Origin: Deinococcus sp. YIM 77859
GTDB lineage: Bacteria; Deinococcota; Deinococci; Deinococcales; Deinococcaceae
Direction of reading: 5' to 3'
Assembly (NCBI RefSeq): GCF_000745175.1
Contig: NZ_JQNI01000002.1
Span: 1,035,001-1,099,000 of the forward strand
Length of the DNA: 64,000 bases
Positions 1 through 15,127 of the stretch are shown in pieces. The position numbers were made by a program, and so were the translations under genes. Positions within the stretch are counted from its first letter, which is position 1, and each line of letters starts with the position of its first letter. The notes under the pieces were generated by a model. That model ran no database searches and was not told the DNA's origin. It worked only from the letters and a program-made list of their open reading frames with translations.

Positions 1-1
1 G

Positions 2-295
<294 letters not shown>

Positions 296-308
296 GCCCC
301 CACTGAAA

Positions 309-342
309 AGAGCCCCCACCTGGCAACGGGTGGGGGCTTTTG
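309..342 (+). terminator. Rho-independent terminator after rpoC
   Basis: A perfect 10-bp stem AGCCCCCACC (311-320) / GGTGGGGGCT (329-338) with an 8-nt loop is followed by TTTT, starting 15 nt after the rpoC stop. Confidence 0.9.
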
Positions 343-377
343 GCTTTGGGCTTCCGTGGCGGGGGGCGAACGGCGGC

Positions 378-890
378 TCAGGACCGCTCCTCGCCGCCGT
401 ACAGGCCAGCGTAGTGCTCACCAAGCTGCACCAAAAAGGCCATCTCCTCCTGGGTGGTACGGGCGCTGAGCCGCGTCTCAAAGCTGAGAAGCAGGGCGCC
501 GTAGGCGAGGGCGGTTGCTCCCAGAATCGCCAGGAGGACGGGGGCAGGTCCCGGGGCCGAGCCCAGCAGGGCGGATGCCCCGATGACCAGACTGGTGAGC
601 ACCAGCAGCGCCACCGCGAGATAAAAGGCGGTCATGGCCCGCTGGATGATACGCGTGCGGCGGGTGAGGCGCGGCAACTGCCGCATGATCATCCGTTTCT
701 CCTCGCGGGCGAGGGGCGAACGCTGGCCCTCCTCGCCAACAAGCTCCTTGAAACGGGCCGTGAGCTGCCGGACGCGGTCGGTGGCGCGGCCCAGCCGCGT
801 GCTGGTGCTCATCAGCAGAGTACCCGCGCCGCTGATGAGCACGGCGGGCGTGATCATCGCGGCCAGAACGTTGAGGTGGGAGTCCTCCAT
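378..890 (-). CDS. DUF2721 family membrane protein
   Basis: A 170-residue protein with three hydrophobic segments (about residues 7-28, 88-110 and 115-136). The N-terminal AAMITPAVLISGAGTLLMST followed by RLGRATDRVRQL is the hallmark of DUF2721 membrane proteins, whose function is unknown. The hydrophilic stretch between helices 1 and 2 is rich in Arg/Lys and probably cytoplasmic. The gene stands alone, convergent with rpoC. A TACCCT box 7 nt upstream of the ATG suggests a leaderless transcript. Assignment to the family is firm; no role can be given. Confidence 0.85.
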   Translation of the reverse strand: MEDSHLNVLAAMITPAVLISGAGTLLMSTSTRLGRATDRVRQLTARFKELVGEEGQRSPLAREEKRMIMRQLPRLTRRTRIIQRAMTAFYLAVALLVLTSLVIGASALLGSAPGPAPVLLAILGATALAYGALLLSFETRLSARTTQEEMAFLVQLGEHYAGLYGGEERS

Positions 891-897
891 GCGTCAC

Positions 898-903
898 AGG
901 GTA
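898..903 (-). promoter_or_regulatory. -10 box of the DUF2721 gene (leaderless)
   Basis: TACCCT on the minus strand, 7 nt before the ATG at 890. Transcription would begin at or next to the start codon. Confidence 0.55.
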
Positions 904-977
904 CGGCGTCGGGCAGGGCGTTCAGGACCCTGGCGGGGATCGTGCCCTGCACCTCTCCCCTCCCCCAGCCCAACCGC

Positions 978-983
978 TAGACT
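978..983 (+). promoter_or_regulatory. -10 box of rlmN (leaderless)
   Basis: TAGACT is followed after 6 nt by the ATG at 990, with no Shine-Dalgarno sequence. This argues for the ATG at 990 rather than the TTG at 987. Confidence 0.6.
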
Positions 984-989
984 TTTTTG

Positions 990-2024
<1,035 letters not shown>

Positions 2025-2043
2025 CATTCCGGTCTGCTGCTCG

Positions 2044-2071
2044 GTGCCTCCCCATCCCCGGGGGGCACTTC
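2044..2071 (+). terminator. Probable terminator after rlmN
   Basis: Stem GTGCC(T)CCC / GGGGGGCAC at 2044-2068 with a short loop, followed by a weak TTCT tract, about 20 nt past the rlmN stop. Confidence 0.4.
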
Positions 2072-2222
2072 TCGTGTCCAGGTGGATGAGGCGGGGTTTC
2101 ATACCACCTTGGCCGATGGGGCATGCGAGAATCACAACCACCTCGCGTGCCCGACCCGCGTAAGGGTTAAGAAAGAACCTGATGCTACCCTTGTCACGTT
2201 TCCCCGTTCAGGAGGCCCCCCG

Positions 2223-3821
2223 GTGACCCAACGTAACCTTAAGGTGCTGCTCGGCCTGCTGCTGACCGCTGTGCCCGCCGCCTCCGCGCAGACACTCCTC
2301 GACACGTCGGCGGCGACCTCGGTGCAGACCACGTTGCAGGGGGTGGGAACGCCCACCGTGCCGCGCGTGCCCGCCCTGCCCACCACCTCGACCAGTCCCG
2401 CAGCCCCAGCCGCGGCTCTCCCCGTCACACCCTTCACCGCGGCGCAGCTCGACACGCTCGCGCAGGCACAGACCGCGCTGCGCAGCGGGCAGCTTGCGCG
2501 GGCACAGACGCTCTTCGAGAGCCTGATCGCACAGAACTACCGGCAGCCCGAGCCTCACTTTGGCCTGGGCCTGACGCTGCTCGCGCAGAACAACCTGAAG
2601 GGCGCGGCCTTCGAATTCGCCCAACTGGTGGCCCTGGCCCCCGAGCGCCCCGAGGGACCGTACAACCTGGGTGTGATCGCCACCCGCGAGGGCCGCTACG
2701 CCGACGCGCTGCGGCTCTACAGCGAGGCCGCGAGTCTGGCCCGCGGCAAGGCGGGCGCGGCCACACAGCGGCAGATTCTGGAAGCCCTGGCGGCCGAGCA
2801 GACGCGCGCCGGAGATTTTGCGGGGCTGAGTACGACCCTGGCCGAGATCACCGCCCTTGACCCCAATGACTTGGATGCCCGGTTTCGACGAGCGCAGGCG
2901 CAGGTGCTGGCGGGTCAGGGCGTAGCGGCGTTGCCGGACCTGTACGCGGTGCTGGAGCGCCAGCCGAAGCGAGTGGACGCCGCTCTGCTGGTGGCCGATG
3001 TCTACCTGGGGCAGGGCCTGCCCGACCGAGCGGCCCGCGAACTGGACGCGGCGGTTGGGCGCGTGACGAACGGCCGTGACCGTGCCCGCCTGCTGCTGCG
3101 CAAGGCCGACGTGCTGGCTGCCGCGGGGAACACGCGGGCCGCCGTTCTCGCCGCCCAGGACGCCACGCGGGAAGATAGCCGCAACGCAGCCGCCTACGCC
3201 CGGCTGGCTGAACTGCGCCTTGCCCGCCAAGACCGCCAGGGAGCGCTGTCCGCCTATGAACAGGCCGTGGCCCTCGCTCCACAAAACCCAGCGTATCTCA
3301 CCGGCCTGGCCGCCCTGCGCCTCGCGCTGGGGCAAACGGCGCAGGCCGCGCGAGACGCCGCGCAGGCGCTTCGCCTGAAGCCGGAGGCGAGCACCCTCGC
3401 CCGCGCACGGTTTGTGCAGGGCGTTGCCGCATATCGGCAGGGCCAGTATGGTGCTGCCCGCACTGCCCTGCGGGCGAGCGTGGCGGCCCTTCCCAGCGCC
3501 GAAGCCTACCTGTGGCTGGGCCTGAGTGCGTACGCCCAAAAGGACTATGCCGGAGCGGCGGGCGCCCTGAGCACCAGCGTGAAGCTGGACCCCACCCCCA
3601 CGGCGCGGCAAAACCTTGCGGCGGCCCTGCTTGCCGGCGCCCGCTACGCCGAGGCTGAGGCGATTCTGCGCGGTTTGGTGAGCGACCAGCCCAAGAACGG
3701 CGAGGCGTGGTACCTGTTGGGCCTGACGCAACGCGCCCAAGCCCGGGAGTCGGACGCGCGTGAGTCGCTCAAGCGGGCGGCCAACCTCGGACACGCGGGC
3801 GCGAAAGGAGCGCTGAAATGA
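2223..3821 (+). CDS. Exported tetratricopeptide-repeat protein
   Basis: A 532-residue protein. The start is a GTG placed behind AGGAGG (2210-2214); it gives a clean signal peptide (KVLLGLLLTAVPAASA, cleavage near residue 22). Longer upstream readings have no signal. After a Thr/Pro/Ala-rich linker (about residues 25-75) comes an almost continuous array of TPR units, for example PEPHFGLGLTLLAQNNLKGA and AEAYLWLGLSAYAQKDYAGA. TPRs act as protein-protein scaffolds in the envelope. The stop overlaps the start of the SPOR-domain gene (ATGA), so the two are probably translated together and may work together at the cell wall. The specific role is unknown. Confidence 0.85.
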   Translation: MTQRNLKVLLGLLLTAVPAASAQTLLDTSAATSVQTTLQGVGTPTVPRVPALPTTSTSPAAPAAALPVTPFTAAQLDTLAQAQTALRSGQLARAQTLFESLIAQNYRQPEPHFGLGLTLLAQNNLKGAAFEFAQLVALAPERPEGPYNLGVIATREGRYADALRLYSEAASLARGKAGAATQRQILEALAAEQTRAGDFAGLSTTLAEITALDPNDLDARFRRAQAQVLAGQGVAALPDLYAVLERQPKRVDAALLVADVYLGQGLPDRAARELDAAVGRVTNGRDRARLLLRKADVLAAAGNTRAAVLAAQDATREDSRNAAAYARLAELRLARQDRQGALSAYEQAVALAPQNPAYLTGLAALRLALGQTAQAARDAAQALRLKPEASTLARARFVQGVAAYRQGQYGAARTALRASVAALPSAEAYLWLGLSAYAQKDYAGAAGALSTSVKLDPTPTARQNLAAALLAGARYAEAEAILRGLVSDQPKNGEAWYLLGLTQRAQARESDARESLKRAANLGHAGAKGALK

Positions 3822-4921
3822 GCCGCGCCGATGCACGGCCCCGCCGCTGGCCGGACCTGTTGATCGGCCTGCTGGTGCTGCTGCTGCTCGCAGGTTTTGG
3901 ACTGCTGCTGCTGGAACAGCGTCCCGAGCGGGTCGCCCAGGCCCCTACCTCCCCGGTGGTCGCCGCCGAAGACGCGCCGGTGATCCCCAGCGCCCCCGGC
4001 ACGGACCTCGGTGAAACAGAGGAGCCCGTCACGCCGTCCCCCGCGCCCGACACCAGCCGCGCCGCCGAAGACGCGGCGGGGCTTTCCTCTCCTCCCGAGG
4101 AGGCGGCCTCGCCCGCCCCGGCCACACCTTCGCAGCCCCAGGAGAGGAACACGGCAACGGCCACTTCCTCACCCACGGCCCGCCCTGAGGGCGCCGAGGT
4201 CCCGGTCGTGCCCGCCGAGCCCATCCCCGCTGCGCCGCCCGCACCTTCCCCACCCACCGTCACGCTGACCACGCCTCCGGCAAATCCTGGGGCCCTGGAC
4301 ACAGCTGCCGGAGCGCCGGGGGCAGCCACTCCCCGCGCGGGCGGCGCGGTGCCCACCAGCGAGCAGCGCACGCCGCTGCGCAGTGACTACCGCATCAGCC
4401 TGGGCACCTTCAGTTCCGAAGCCCTGGCCCAAAACAACACGGCAAGCGTCCGGAACCTGGGATACACGGTCTACCCCATCGATCTGGGGGATCAGGTGGT
4501 TGCGCAGGTTGGGCCCTTCGCGGACGAGGCGACGGCCCGGCAGGCACTCGCCGATATTCAGCGGGCATATCCCCAGGCGGTCCTGTACCCGCCGCGTGGT
4601 CGTCGTCTCACGGAGGCAACCGCCACGGAAGACACAGGGGGCGAACGCACGGAGACGGCCCCATCCGAGGACACCTCTTCTGCTTCTGCCGGCGTGCCGG
4701 CGCCCAGCGAGCCGGTGTACCTCCAGGTCGGCGCGTTCGACCGCGTGGAAAGCGCCCAGCGCATGGTTGGTATGCTGCGCGAACAGGGCTACACCCCGAC
4801 GGTCAACGCCCCGGAAGGCAAAAAGGTGACCGTATTGATCGGCCCCTTCAGCGGCGACGCTCTGCTCAAGGCTGAGGAGAATCTCGACGCAAACGGCTTC
4901 GATCACTTCCGGGTCCGGTGA
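3818..4921 (+). CDS. SPOR-domain membrane protein (two SPOR repeats)
   Basis: A 367-residue single-pass protein: short cytoplasmic N-terminus, one helix at about residues 12-32 (LLIGLLVLLLLAGFGLLLLE), a long Pro/Ala/Thr-rich linker to about residue 185, then two SPOR domains. The first starts YRISLGTFSS and the second VYLQVGAFDR; each carries the VGPF/IGPF signature in its second half. SPOR domains bind glycan strands lacking stem peptides at division septa. ATGA overlap with the TPR gene and only 4 nt to rex indicate one operon. Two tandem SPOR domains are common in Deinococcus-Thermus; septal targeting is inferred from the family. Confidence 0.87.
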   Translation: MSRADARPRRWPDLLIGLLVLLLLAGFGLLLLEQRPERVAQAPTSPVVAAEDAPVIPSAPGTDLGETEEPVTPSPAPDTSRAAEDAAGLSSPPEEAASPAPATPSQPQERNTATATSSPTARPEGAEVPVVPAEPIPAAPPAPSPPTVTLTTPPANPGALDTAAGAPGAATPRAGGAVPTSEQRTPLRSDYRISLGTFSSEALAQNNTASVRNLGYTVYPIDLGDQVVAQVGPFADEATARQALADIQRAYPQAVLYPPRGRRLTEATATEDTGGERTETAPSEDTSSASAGVPAPSEPVYLQVGAFDRVESAQRMVGMLREQGYTPTVNAPEGKKVTVLIGPFSGDALLKAEENLDANGFDHFRVR

Positions 4922-4925
4922 CCGC

Positions 4926-5617
<692 letters not shown>

Positions 5618-5621
<4 letters not shown>

Positions 5622-6229
5622 AGAAACTGGCCTGTCTACCCCTCGTCCTTGGTCTGGTCCTCAGTGCCTGCGGAAACGCACCGGGACAGCTTTTCGGCAA
5701 CCGGGTGTCGGTAGGGGTGGCGGTCGATGACTCGGGGTCAACGGAAACCGCGACGAAGACGGTCACGCCCGCCACAGAAACCGCACCCGCAAAGGTCACC
5801 TGGACGATCACGCCGGGCAATGGCGTCACCTTTACCTTCATGACCCGTCCCGGCTCGGACGCGGTGTACCTCAAGGGATACCGCATCCTCAAGAAAACCG
5901 TCTCTACGGTCAGCGGCACGACCACGCAGGAGAACCTGGGTGACGTCAACAAGCTGAACCTGTACCTGACCTCCGGGTACAGTTGTGCTGCCCGGACGGC
6001 TCTCAATTCCTGCCCGCCCCAGGCCAGCGACACGCTGCCCGCCAACGGGGTTCCCGCCCAGTACACCCTCTCCCTGGAAGGTGGTCTGGGAAACCTGGCC
6101 CGCGCAACCGACGGTAATGTGACGCAGGTCACTTCTATCGAGTTCTACGGCACCAGCAGCAACGGGCAGCCGGTGACGATCCAGGCAGACGGCATTGTGA
6201 GTCAGGGACTGCGCCTGGGTGACGAGTGA
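5618..6229 (+). CDS. Predicted lipoprotein, unknown function
   Basis: A 203-residue protein. The start at the ATGA overlap with rex gives a typical lipoprotein signal: KK, a hydrophobic core, and lipobox LSAC with the lipidated cysteine at residue 18. The mature part is Thr/Val/Ser-rich with predicted beta character and contains two cysteines in SGYSCAARTALNSCPP that could form a disulfide. I do not recognise a domain. It is the last gene of the TPR-SPOR-rex set, with an envelope location inferred from the signal. Confidence 0.7.
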
Positions 6230-6252
6230 AGCACCGGAGCTGAGCTTTCGGT

Positions 6253-6297
6253 CAAAAGCAGGGGGGCGGTGGAAGCCACGTGGCCGACACCGCCCCC
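6253..6297 (-). terminator. Terminator of the nucleotidase gene
   Basis: Read on the minus strand: stem GGGGGCGGTG (6297-6288) / CACCGCCCCC (6271-6262), then CTGCTTTT. It lies between the convergent lipoprotein and nucleotidase genes and may serve both. Confidence 0.6.
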
Positions 6298-6313
6298 GGT
6301 CCTGCGGTCTCCT

Positions 6314-8209
6314 TTAGAACTTGATCAGGTACTCCGCAAACCCGTCGTCGCGCGTCCGCAGCAGCGACGCTCCGGCGGGCAGATTCTTCTGCGCGTTCGG
6401 GCTGCTCACATACAGCAGGGTCACGCCGGGGATGGGCGTAAGCTTCCAGTTGCCATCGGCTGTCGGGTTGACCGTCTTCTCGTCCTGGAAGTACTTGATG
6501 ATCGCCTGGCGGGTTTCGTCAGGAGCCTCAAGAACGATGTTTTTACCGTTCAGTCCGGGGAAGGCGCCGCCGCCCGAGGCGCGGTAATTGTTGGTGGCGA
6601 CCACAAACTGCTGCTGGGGATCGATGGGCTTGCCCTGGTACATCAGATTCTTGATGCGGCGGGCTTCTGGGTTGACGAGCTTGCCGCTGCGGTCGTAGCG
6701 GGCGGGTTGGGTCACGTCTATCTCGTAGGTGACGCCGTCGATGACGTCGAAATTGTAGGTGGGGAAGCTCTCGTCAACCAGGGCCTGGGGTTCAGTTTTG
6801 GTTGGATCGATCTGTCTGAACTGCCCGGCACTGCGCTCCAGCCATTCCTGTACCTGAGCGCCGGTGACAAGCACCGCCTGCACCGTGTTGGGGTAGACGT
6901 ACAGGTCCGCGACATTCTTGATGGCGAGCGTTCCAGCCGGAATGTCGGTGTAGTAGCTGGCCCCGGCGCGGCCCCCGGCCTTGAAGGGCGCGGCAGCGGA
7001 CAGCACCGGCAGATCCTTGTACTGGGTGTTGGCCAGCGCAGCCTTGACGTAGGCGGCTTGTGCGTTGCTGACGAGCTGCACGCTGGGGTCGTCCTGCACG
7101 AGCGCCCAGTAGGAGGTGATGGGGGCACTGAGATCCGCCACTTTGCCGCGCACGTAGGCCAGAGTGCCCTCGTGGGCCTGCTGCACGGCCCGGGCCACGC
7201 TCGGGTCAGGCGTGACCAGGCTCTTTTTGGCCGCCTTGTCCCAGATGGGCCGCAGGCTTCCCTGTGCGTCGACGACGCTCCAACGCTGAGCAGCGCGGTC
7301 GTACTTCAGTTGGAGATCCGCCACACCGAGGGTATTGCCCCAAAAGCCGGGCATCAGCACAACCTTGCCGTTGATGGTGCCCTTTTGCAGGTTGACGCCG
7401 GGTACATCCTTGTAGGCGGTGCCAGGAAACTCCAGGTGGCTATGCCCGGTGAGCACCACGTCAATACCGTCTACACGAGTCAGCTCGGCACCCGCCTGCT
7501 CCGCTCCGGGAGTGTACTCCCCCTGGTTGATGCCGGTGTGGGCCAGGGCCACGATGAGGTCCGCCCCCTGGGCCTTCATCTGCGGCACGAATTTGCGCGC
7601 AGCCTCCACAATGTCCATCACCTGCACCTTGCCTTCAAGGTGGGCTCGGTCCCAGTTCAGGATCTGCGGGGGCGTGAAGCCGATCACACCGACATTGAGC
7701 ACATACGGACGGCCCGTTTCGTCATAGACGATCTTGCGCTGCACGACATAGGGCGTGTAGCGGTTGCTGCCGTCGGGGTTGAGCACGTTGGCGTTCACGT
7801 AGGGCATGGGCGCCGCGTCCAACACCCGCTCCAGGTAGTCCAGACCGTAGTTGAATTCGTGGTTGCCCAGCGTCGCCGCGTCGTACTTCAGCGTACGCAT
7901 GGCCTGGTGCATGGGGTGCATCTGGCCCTCTTTGAGAGGCTGCACCCGCGCCGCGAAGTCGCCGAGAGGATTTCCCTGAATGAGGTCGCCATTGTCAAAC
8001 AGCAGGGTGTTGCGCCTCTCGGCACGGGCCTGCTTGATCAGGGTGGCCGTGTACTCCAGTCCGAATTCGCCGGTCGGCTTGTCCTGGTAGTAGTCGTACC
8101 CCAGGGCCGAGGTGTGAAGATCGGAGGTTTCAAGAATGCGCAGGTTCACGGTCTGCGCCCCCGCCGCCCCCAGCAGCAGGGCAGCCATCAAGGCAAGTTG
8201 CTTGTGCAC
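6314..8209 (-). CDS. cpdB: Secreted 5'-nucleotidase / 2',3'-cyclic-nucleotide phosphodiesterase
   Basis: A 631-residue protein with signal peptide MHKQLALMAALLLGAAGAQ. The metallophosphoesterase domain shows all metal-ligand blocks: ETSDLHTS, FDNGDLIQG, LGNHEFNYG, ALAHTGIN and LTGHSHLEF. The C-terminal 5'-nucleotidase domain carries VATNNYRASGGGAFPG, which forms the nucleobase-binding part. Such enzymes hydrolyse 2',3'-cyclic and 3'-nucleotides outside the cytoplasm to scavenge phosphate and nucleosides. Length is normal for CpdB. The start is a GTG 7 nt after a TATTCT box, so the mRNA is probably leaderless. The exact substrate (5' against 2',3'-cyclic) is a family inference. Confidence 0.88.
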   Translation of the reverse strand: MHKQLALMAALLLGAAGAQTVNLRILETSDLHTSALGYDYYQDKPTGEFGLEYTATLIKQARAERRNTLLFDNGDLIQGNPLGDFAARVQPLKEGQMHPMHQAMRTLKYDAATLGNHEFNYGLDYLERVLDAAPMPYVNANVLNPDGSNRYTPYVVQRKIVYDETGRPYVLNVGVIGFTPPQILNWDRAHLEGKVQVMDIVEAARKFVPQMKAQGADLIVALAHTGINQGEYTPGAEQAGAELTRVDGIDVVLTGHSHLEFPGTAYKDVPGVNLQKGTINGKVVLMPGFWGNTLGVADLQLKYDRAAQRWSVVDAQGSLRPIWDKAAKKSLVTPDPSVARAVQQAHEGTLAYVRGKVADLSAPITSYWALVQDDPSVQLVSNAQAAYVKAALANTQYKDLPVLSAAAPFKAGGRAGASYYTDIPAGTLAIKNVADLYVYPNTVQAVLVTGAQVQEWLERSAGQFRQIDPTKTEPQALVDESFPTYNFDVIDGVTYEIDVTQPARYDRSGKLVNPEARRIKNLMYQGKPIDPQQQFVVATNNYRASGGGAFPGLNGKNIVLEAPDETRQAIIKYFQDEKTVNPTADGNWKLTPIPGVTLLYVSSPNAQKNLPAGASLLRTRDDGFAEYLIKF

Positions 8210-8216
8210 GCCTCGC

Positions 8217-8222
8217 AGAATA
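8217..8222 (-). promoter_or_regulatory. -10 box of cpdB (leaderless)
   Basis: TATTCT on the minus strand, 7 nt before the GTG at 8209. It sits just beyond the 3' end of the upstream oxidase gene (8233), so cpdB can be transcribed separately. Confidence 0.6.
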
Positions 8223-8232
8223 GCCGGGTTTG

Positions 8233-9501
<1,269 letters not shown>

Positions 9502-9525
9502 GGCTCAGCATAGACCGCGGAGCGT

Positions 9526-10171
9526 TCAGAGGGTGTCCGCCAGCCGGGCAAACAGTGGGGGAACCGGGGGGGGGCCTGCACCGTTGACCCAGCCAAAGCG
9601 CAGGTCACGCAGGGAGGCGCTTTCGGCTACGCCCATTCCGTTTGGAAAGCGGGAGGTGAGATCAAGCGGTTCAGTCACCTCCTGCGCCTGGGGCAGCGCG
9701 GCCAGCGCCCGCTTCACCTCGCGCGCGTGGCCAAAGTGCAGGAGGTGCACGTTGTCGCCGTCCTGCCAGGCAAAGCGGGCCGTGGGGTGCCCCAGAGCGG
9801 CGAGGGAACCGGGAGCCACCACATGCCGCAGGTCGGGACCCGGGCGCAGCCTGAGGGTGACCTCCAGGGCTTCTCCCAGCCGCCCAAAGGAACCGACGAA
9901 GAGCCGGGTCAGGTCGTAGCCCTGCACGTTTTTCACCGTGCGTCCACCCGCCCGGATCACCCGGCCCGAGGGCGAACGGAAGGTCACGCCCAGCACCTCC
10001 GCAGCGAAAAAGAAGGTCTGGGCAAAGCCGCCGCGTGCCACAAGACCGCCGATGCCCCCCGGCAGCTCCACCGGGGGAAAGGGCGGGTAAAGCCCGGCGG
10101 GAAGGGCCCGGTACACCTCCAGCAGGCTGGTATCGCTCCTCACGGTGATGGTCTGGTCACCGGGAGAGAGG

Positions 10172-10185
<14 letters not shown>
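9526..10185 (-). CDS. glcE: Glycolate oxidase FAD-binding subunit GlcE-like (short)
   Basis: A 219-residue protein (start at the ATG behind AGGAAGGAG; an earlier in-frame ATG at 10203 lies inside that region). It has the FAD_binding_4 features: [36 protein letters not shown] and [21 protein letters not shown]. coli GlcE is about 350 residues, so the C-terminal part is much reduced here. The gene overlaps the end of glcD by 14 nt, so it is translated from the same message. GlcE is the third subunit of the membrane-associated glycolate dehydrogenase. The small size is probably natural for the lineage, as no frameshift is visible. Confidence 0.83.
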
Positions 10186-11617
<1,432 letters not shown>

Positions 11618-11708
11618 AGGTCTCCTGCCGCTTCCGTGCGTGGGCCAGGGTGAGGGGTCAGGAGAGCAGGAAGGGTGAACGGCCCTCCACCCTTCCACTG
11701 ATCCCGCT

Positions 11709-12986
<1,278 letters not shown>

Positions 12987-13070
12987 GGCCCTGCTCTCCT
13001 CGCGACAGCCCTCACGCGGGATAGGATAGGGGGGCCAGACCAAAGGCACAGGAACTTATGTATGCAGCGC

Positions 13071-13898
<828 letters not shown>

Positions 13899-13984
13899 GC
13901 CTCAGAGTGACACGCGCAAGCCCGCCAAACTTCCTCCCTCTGGCTGCGGCGCTGCCTTGAGGCTCCCTTGAGGCTTGCCGGAGC

Positions 13985-14017
13985 TTTACACAAGCTGAAC
14001 ACGGCGCCTCCTACGAT
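13985..14017 (+). promoter_or_regulatory. Response-regulator box and -10 of the copper-storage operon
   Basis: Direct repeat TTTAC (13985-13989) and TGAAC (13996-14000), start-to-start 11 bp, then 11 nt to a -10 TACGAT (14012-14017). The repeat covers the -35 region, as in promoters activated by OmpR/PhoB-type regulators. The same arrangement occurs at 17531-17562. Confidence 0.5.
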
Positions 14018-14114
14018 GACGAGGCAAGGTCATTCGCCCCTGTGGCGCTCAGCTAGGCCGCGACGTACTCGGCGCGACCCCTCTGAACGCCCTCATGCCA
14101 CCAGGAGCCTCGCC

Positions 14115-14537
14115 ATGTCGCAGAACACCCGAGAAATGCTGCAAACGCATCCCAATCCTGCCAGCGTGTTTGACCTCAACGCCCTGGCCGAGTGCATCGA
14201 GGCCTGCTTTGCGTGTGCCCAGACCTGCGCTTCCTGCGCTGACGCCTGCCTGGGCGAGCGCGAACACCTGATGCACCTCGTTCACTGCATCCGCCTCAAC
14301 CTCGACTGCGCCGACGTGTGCGGGACAACGGGTCGCGTGCTGTCGCGGCTGACGCAGCCTGACCAGAATGTGCTGCGGGCTCAGCTTCAGGCGTGCGTGG
14401 CCGCCTGCCGGGCCTGCGGGGACGAGTGCGAACGGCATGCGCGCGACATGAACATGGAACACTGCGCGGTCTGTGCGGAAAGCTGCCGCCGCTGCGAACA
14501 AGCCTGCCAGAACCTGCTGGGGAGTGTGGCGGCATGA
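14115..14537 (+). CDS. Four-helix-bundle copper-binding (Csp-like) cysteine-rich protein
   Basis: A 140-residue cytosolic protein with 18 cysteines in CxxC/CxxxC spacing (CIEACFACAQTCASCADAC; CVAACRACGDEC; CAVCAESCRRCEQAC). This is the pattern of DUF326/Csp copper-storage proteins, in which cysteines line the core of a four-helix bundle and bind many Cu(I) ions. There is no signal peptide, so it resembles cytosolic Csp3. The start is the ATG behind CAGGAG (14102-14107). The stop overlaps the DUF305 start by ATGA. Copper specificity is a family inference. Confidence 0.87.
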   Translation: MSQNTREMLQTHPNPASVFDLNALAECIEACFACAQTCASCADACLGEREHLMHLVHCIRLNLDCADVCGTTGRVLSRLTQPDQNVLRAQLQACVAACRACGDECERHARDMNMEHCAVCAESCRRCEQACQNLLGSVAA

Positions 14538-15127
14538 AGAACGTCCTGCTGAGCCTGACCCTGCTGGCGCTGCCGGTGAGTGCTGCACAGGCGGGCGGGA
14601 GTGGGCCGATGCCCATGGCCATGCAGATGGACATGCACGCCCGGATGCAGCCGGTGATGAATCAGCTTCGGAGCCTCTCCGGCACCGCCTTTGACCGGGC
14701 GTTTTTCTCGGCGATGATTCCGCACCATGCCTCGGCCATCGAGATGAGCCGCGCCGCCCTGCCGAGGCTGCGTGATCCCCTGGTGCGAGCGTGGGCGCAA
14801 AGCATCATCGACAGTCAGCAGAAAGAGATCGCGGAGATGCAGGCCGAACTGCAACGCTTCGGCGGCCCGAGCCTTGCCCTGATGAACCTGATGCGGCAGG
14901 CGATGTCCGGCATGCCCCCGATGATGCAGATGATGGCCCACACGCAGAATCCCGATGCCGTCTTTCTGGAGATGATGATTCCCCACCATGCGGGCGCGAA
15001 TGAGATGTCCAACCTCGCCCTCCAGCGGTCGAACGACGAGCATGTACTGAGCCTGGCGCAGCAGATCATCATGACCCAGGCCGACGAGATGCACGATTTT
15101 CAGGACTGGTTGCGAACGCACCGCTGA
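14534..15127 (+). CDS. DUF305 secreted protein, two MIPHH motifs
   Basis: A 197-residue protein with signal peptide MKNVLLSLTLLALPVSAAQA, translated from the ATGA overlap with the Csp gene. Two DUF305 repeats each carry the (M)MIPHHA motif (FFSAMIPHHASAIEMS and FLEMMIPHHAGANEMS). The protein is rich in Met (MPMAMQMDMHARMQ; MSGMPPMMQMMAH), as in periplasmic Cu(I)/Ag(I)-binding proteins. DUF305 proteins often accompany copper-resistance genes. Its last 59 nt are antisense to the end of the histidine-kinase gene. Confidence 0.87.
   Translation: MKNVLLSLTLLALPVSAAQAGGSGPMPMAMQMDMHARMQPVMNQLRSLSGTAFDRAFFSAMIPHHASAIEMSRAALPRLRDPLVRAWAQSIIDSQQKEIAEMQAELQRFGGPSLALMNLMRQAMSGMPPMMQMMAHTQNPDAVFLEMMIPHHAGANEMSNLALQRSNDEHVLSLAQQIIMTQADEMHDFQDWLRTHR

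Noticed and set aside
2208..3836. Long minus-strand ORF (542 codons) opposite the TPR gene, and similar long antisense ORFs opposite cpdB, fadB, guaA and the DEAD-box gene
   Set aside because: They mirror true genes with clear families, are Arg/Gly/His-rich nonsense, and arise from high GC content with few stop codons in opposite frames.
13968..14114. N-terminal extension of the Csp-like protein from an earlier in-frame GTG
   Set aside because: The region contains the response-regulator box and -10 box, encodes an Arg/Pro-rich string unlike the family, and the ATG at 14115 has a ribosome-binding site.
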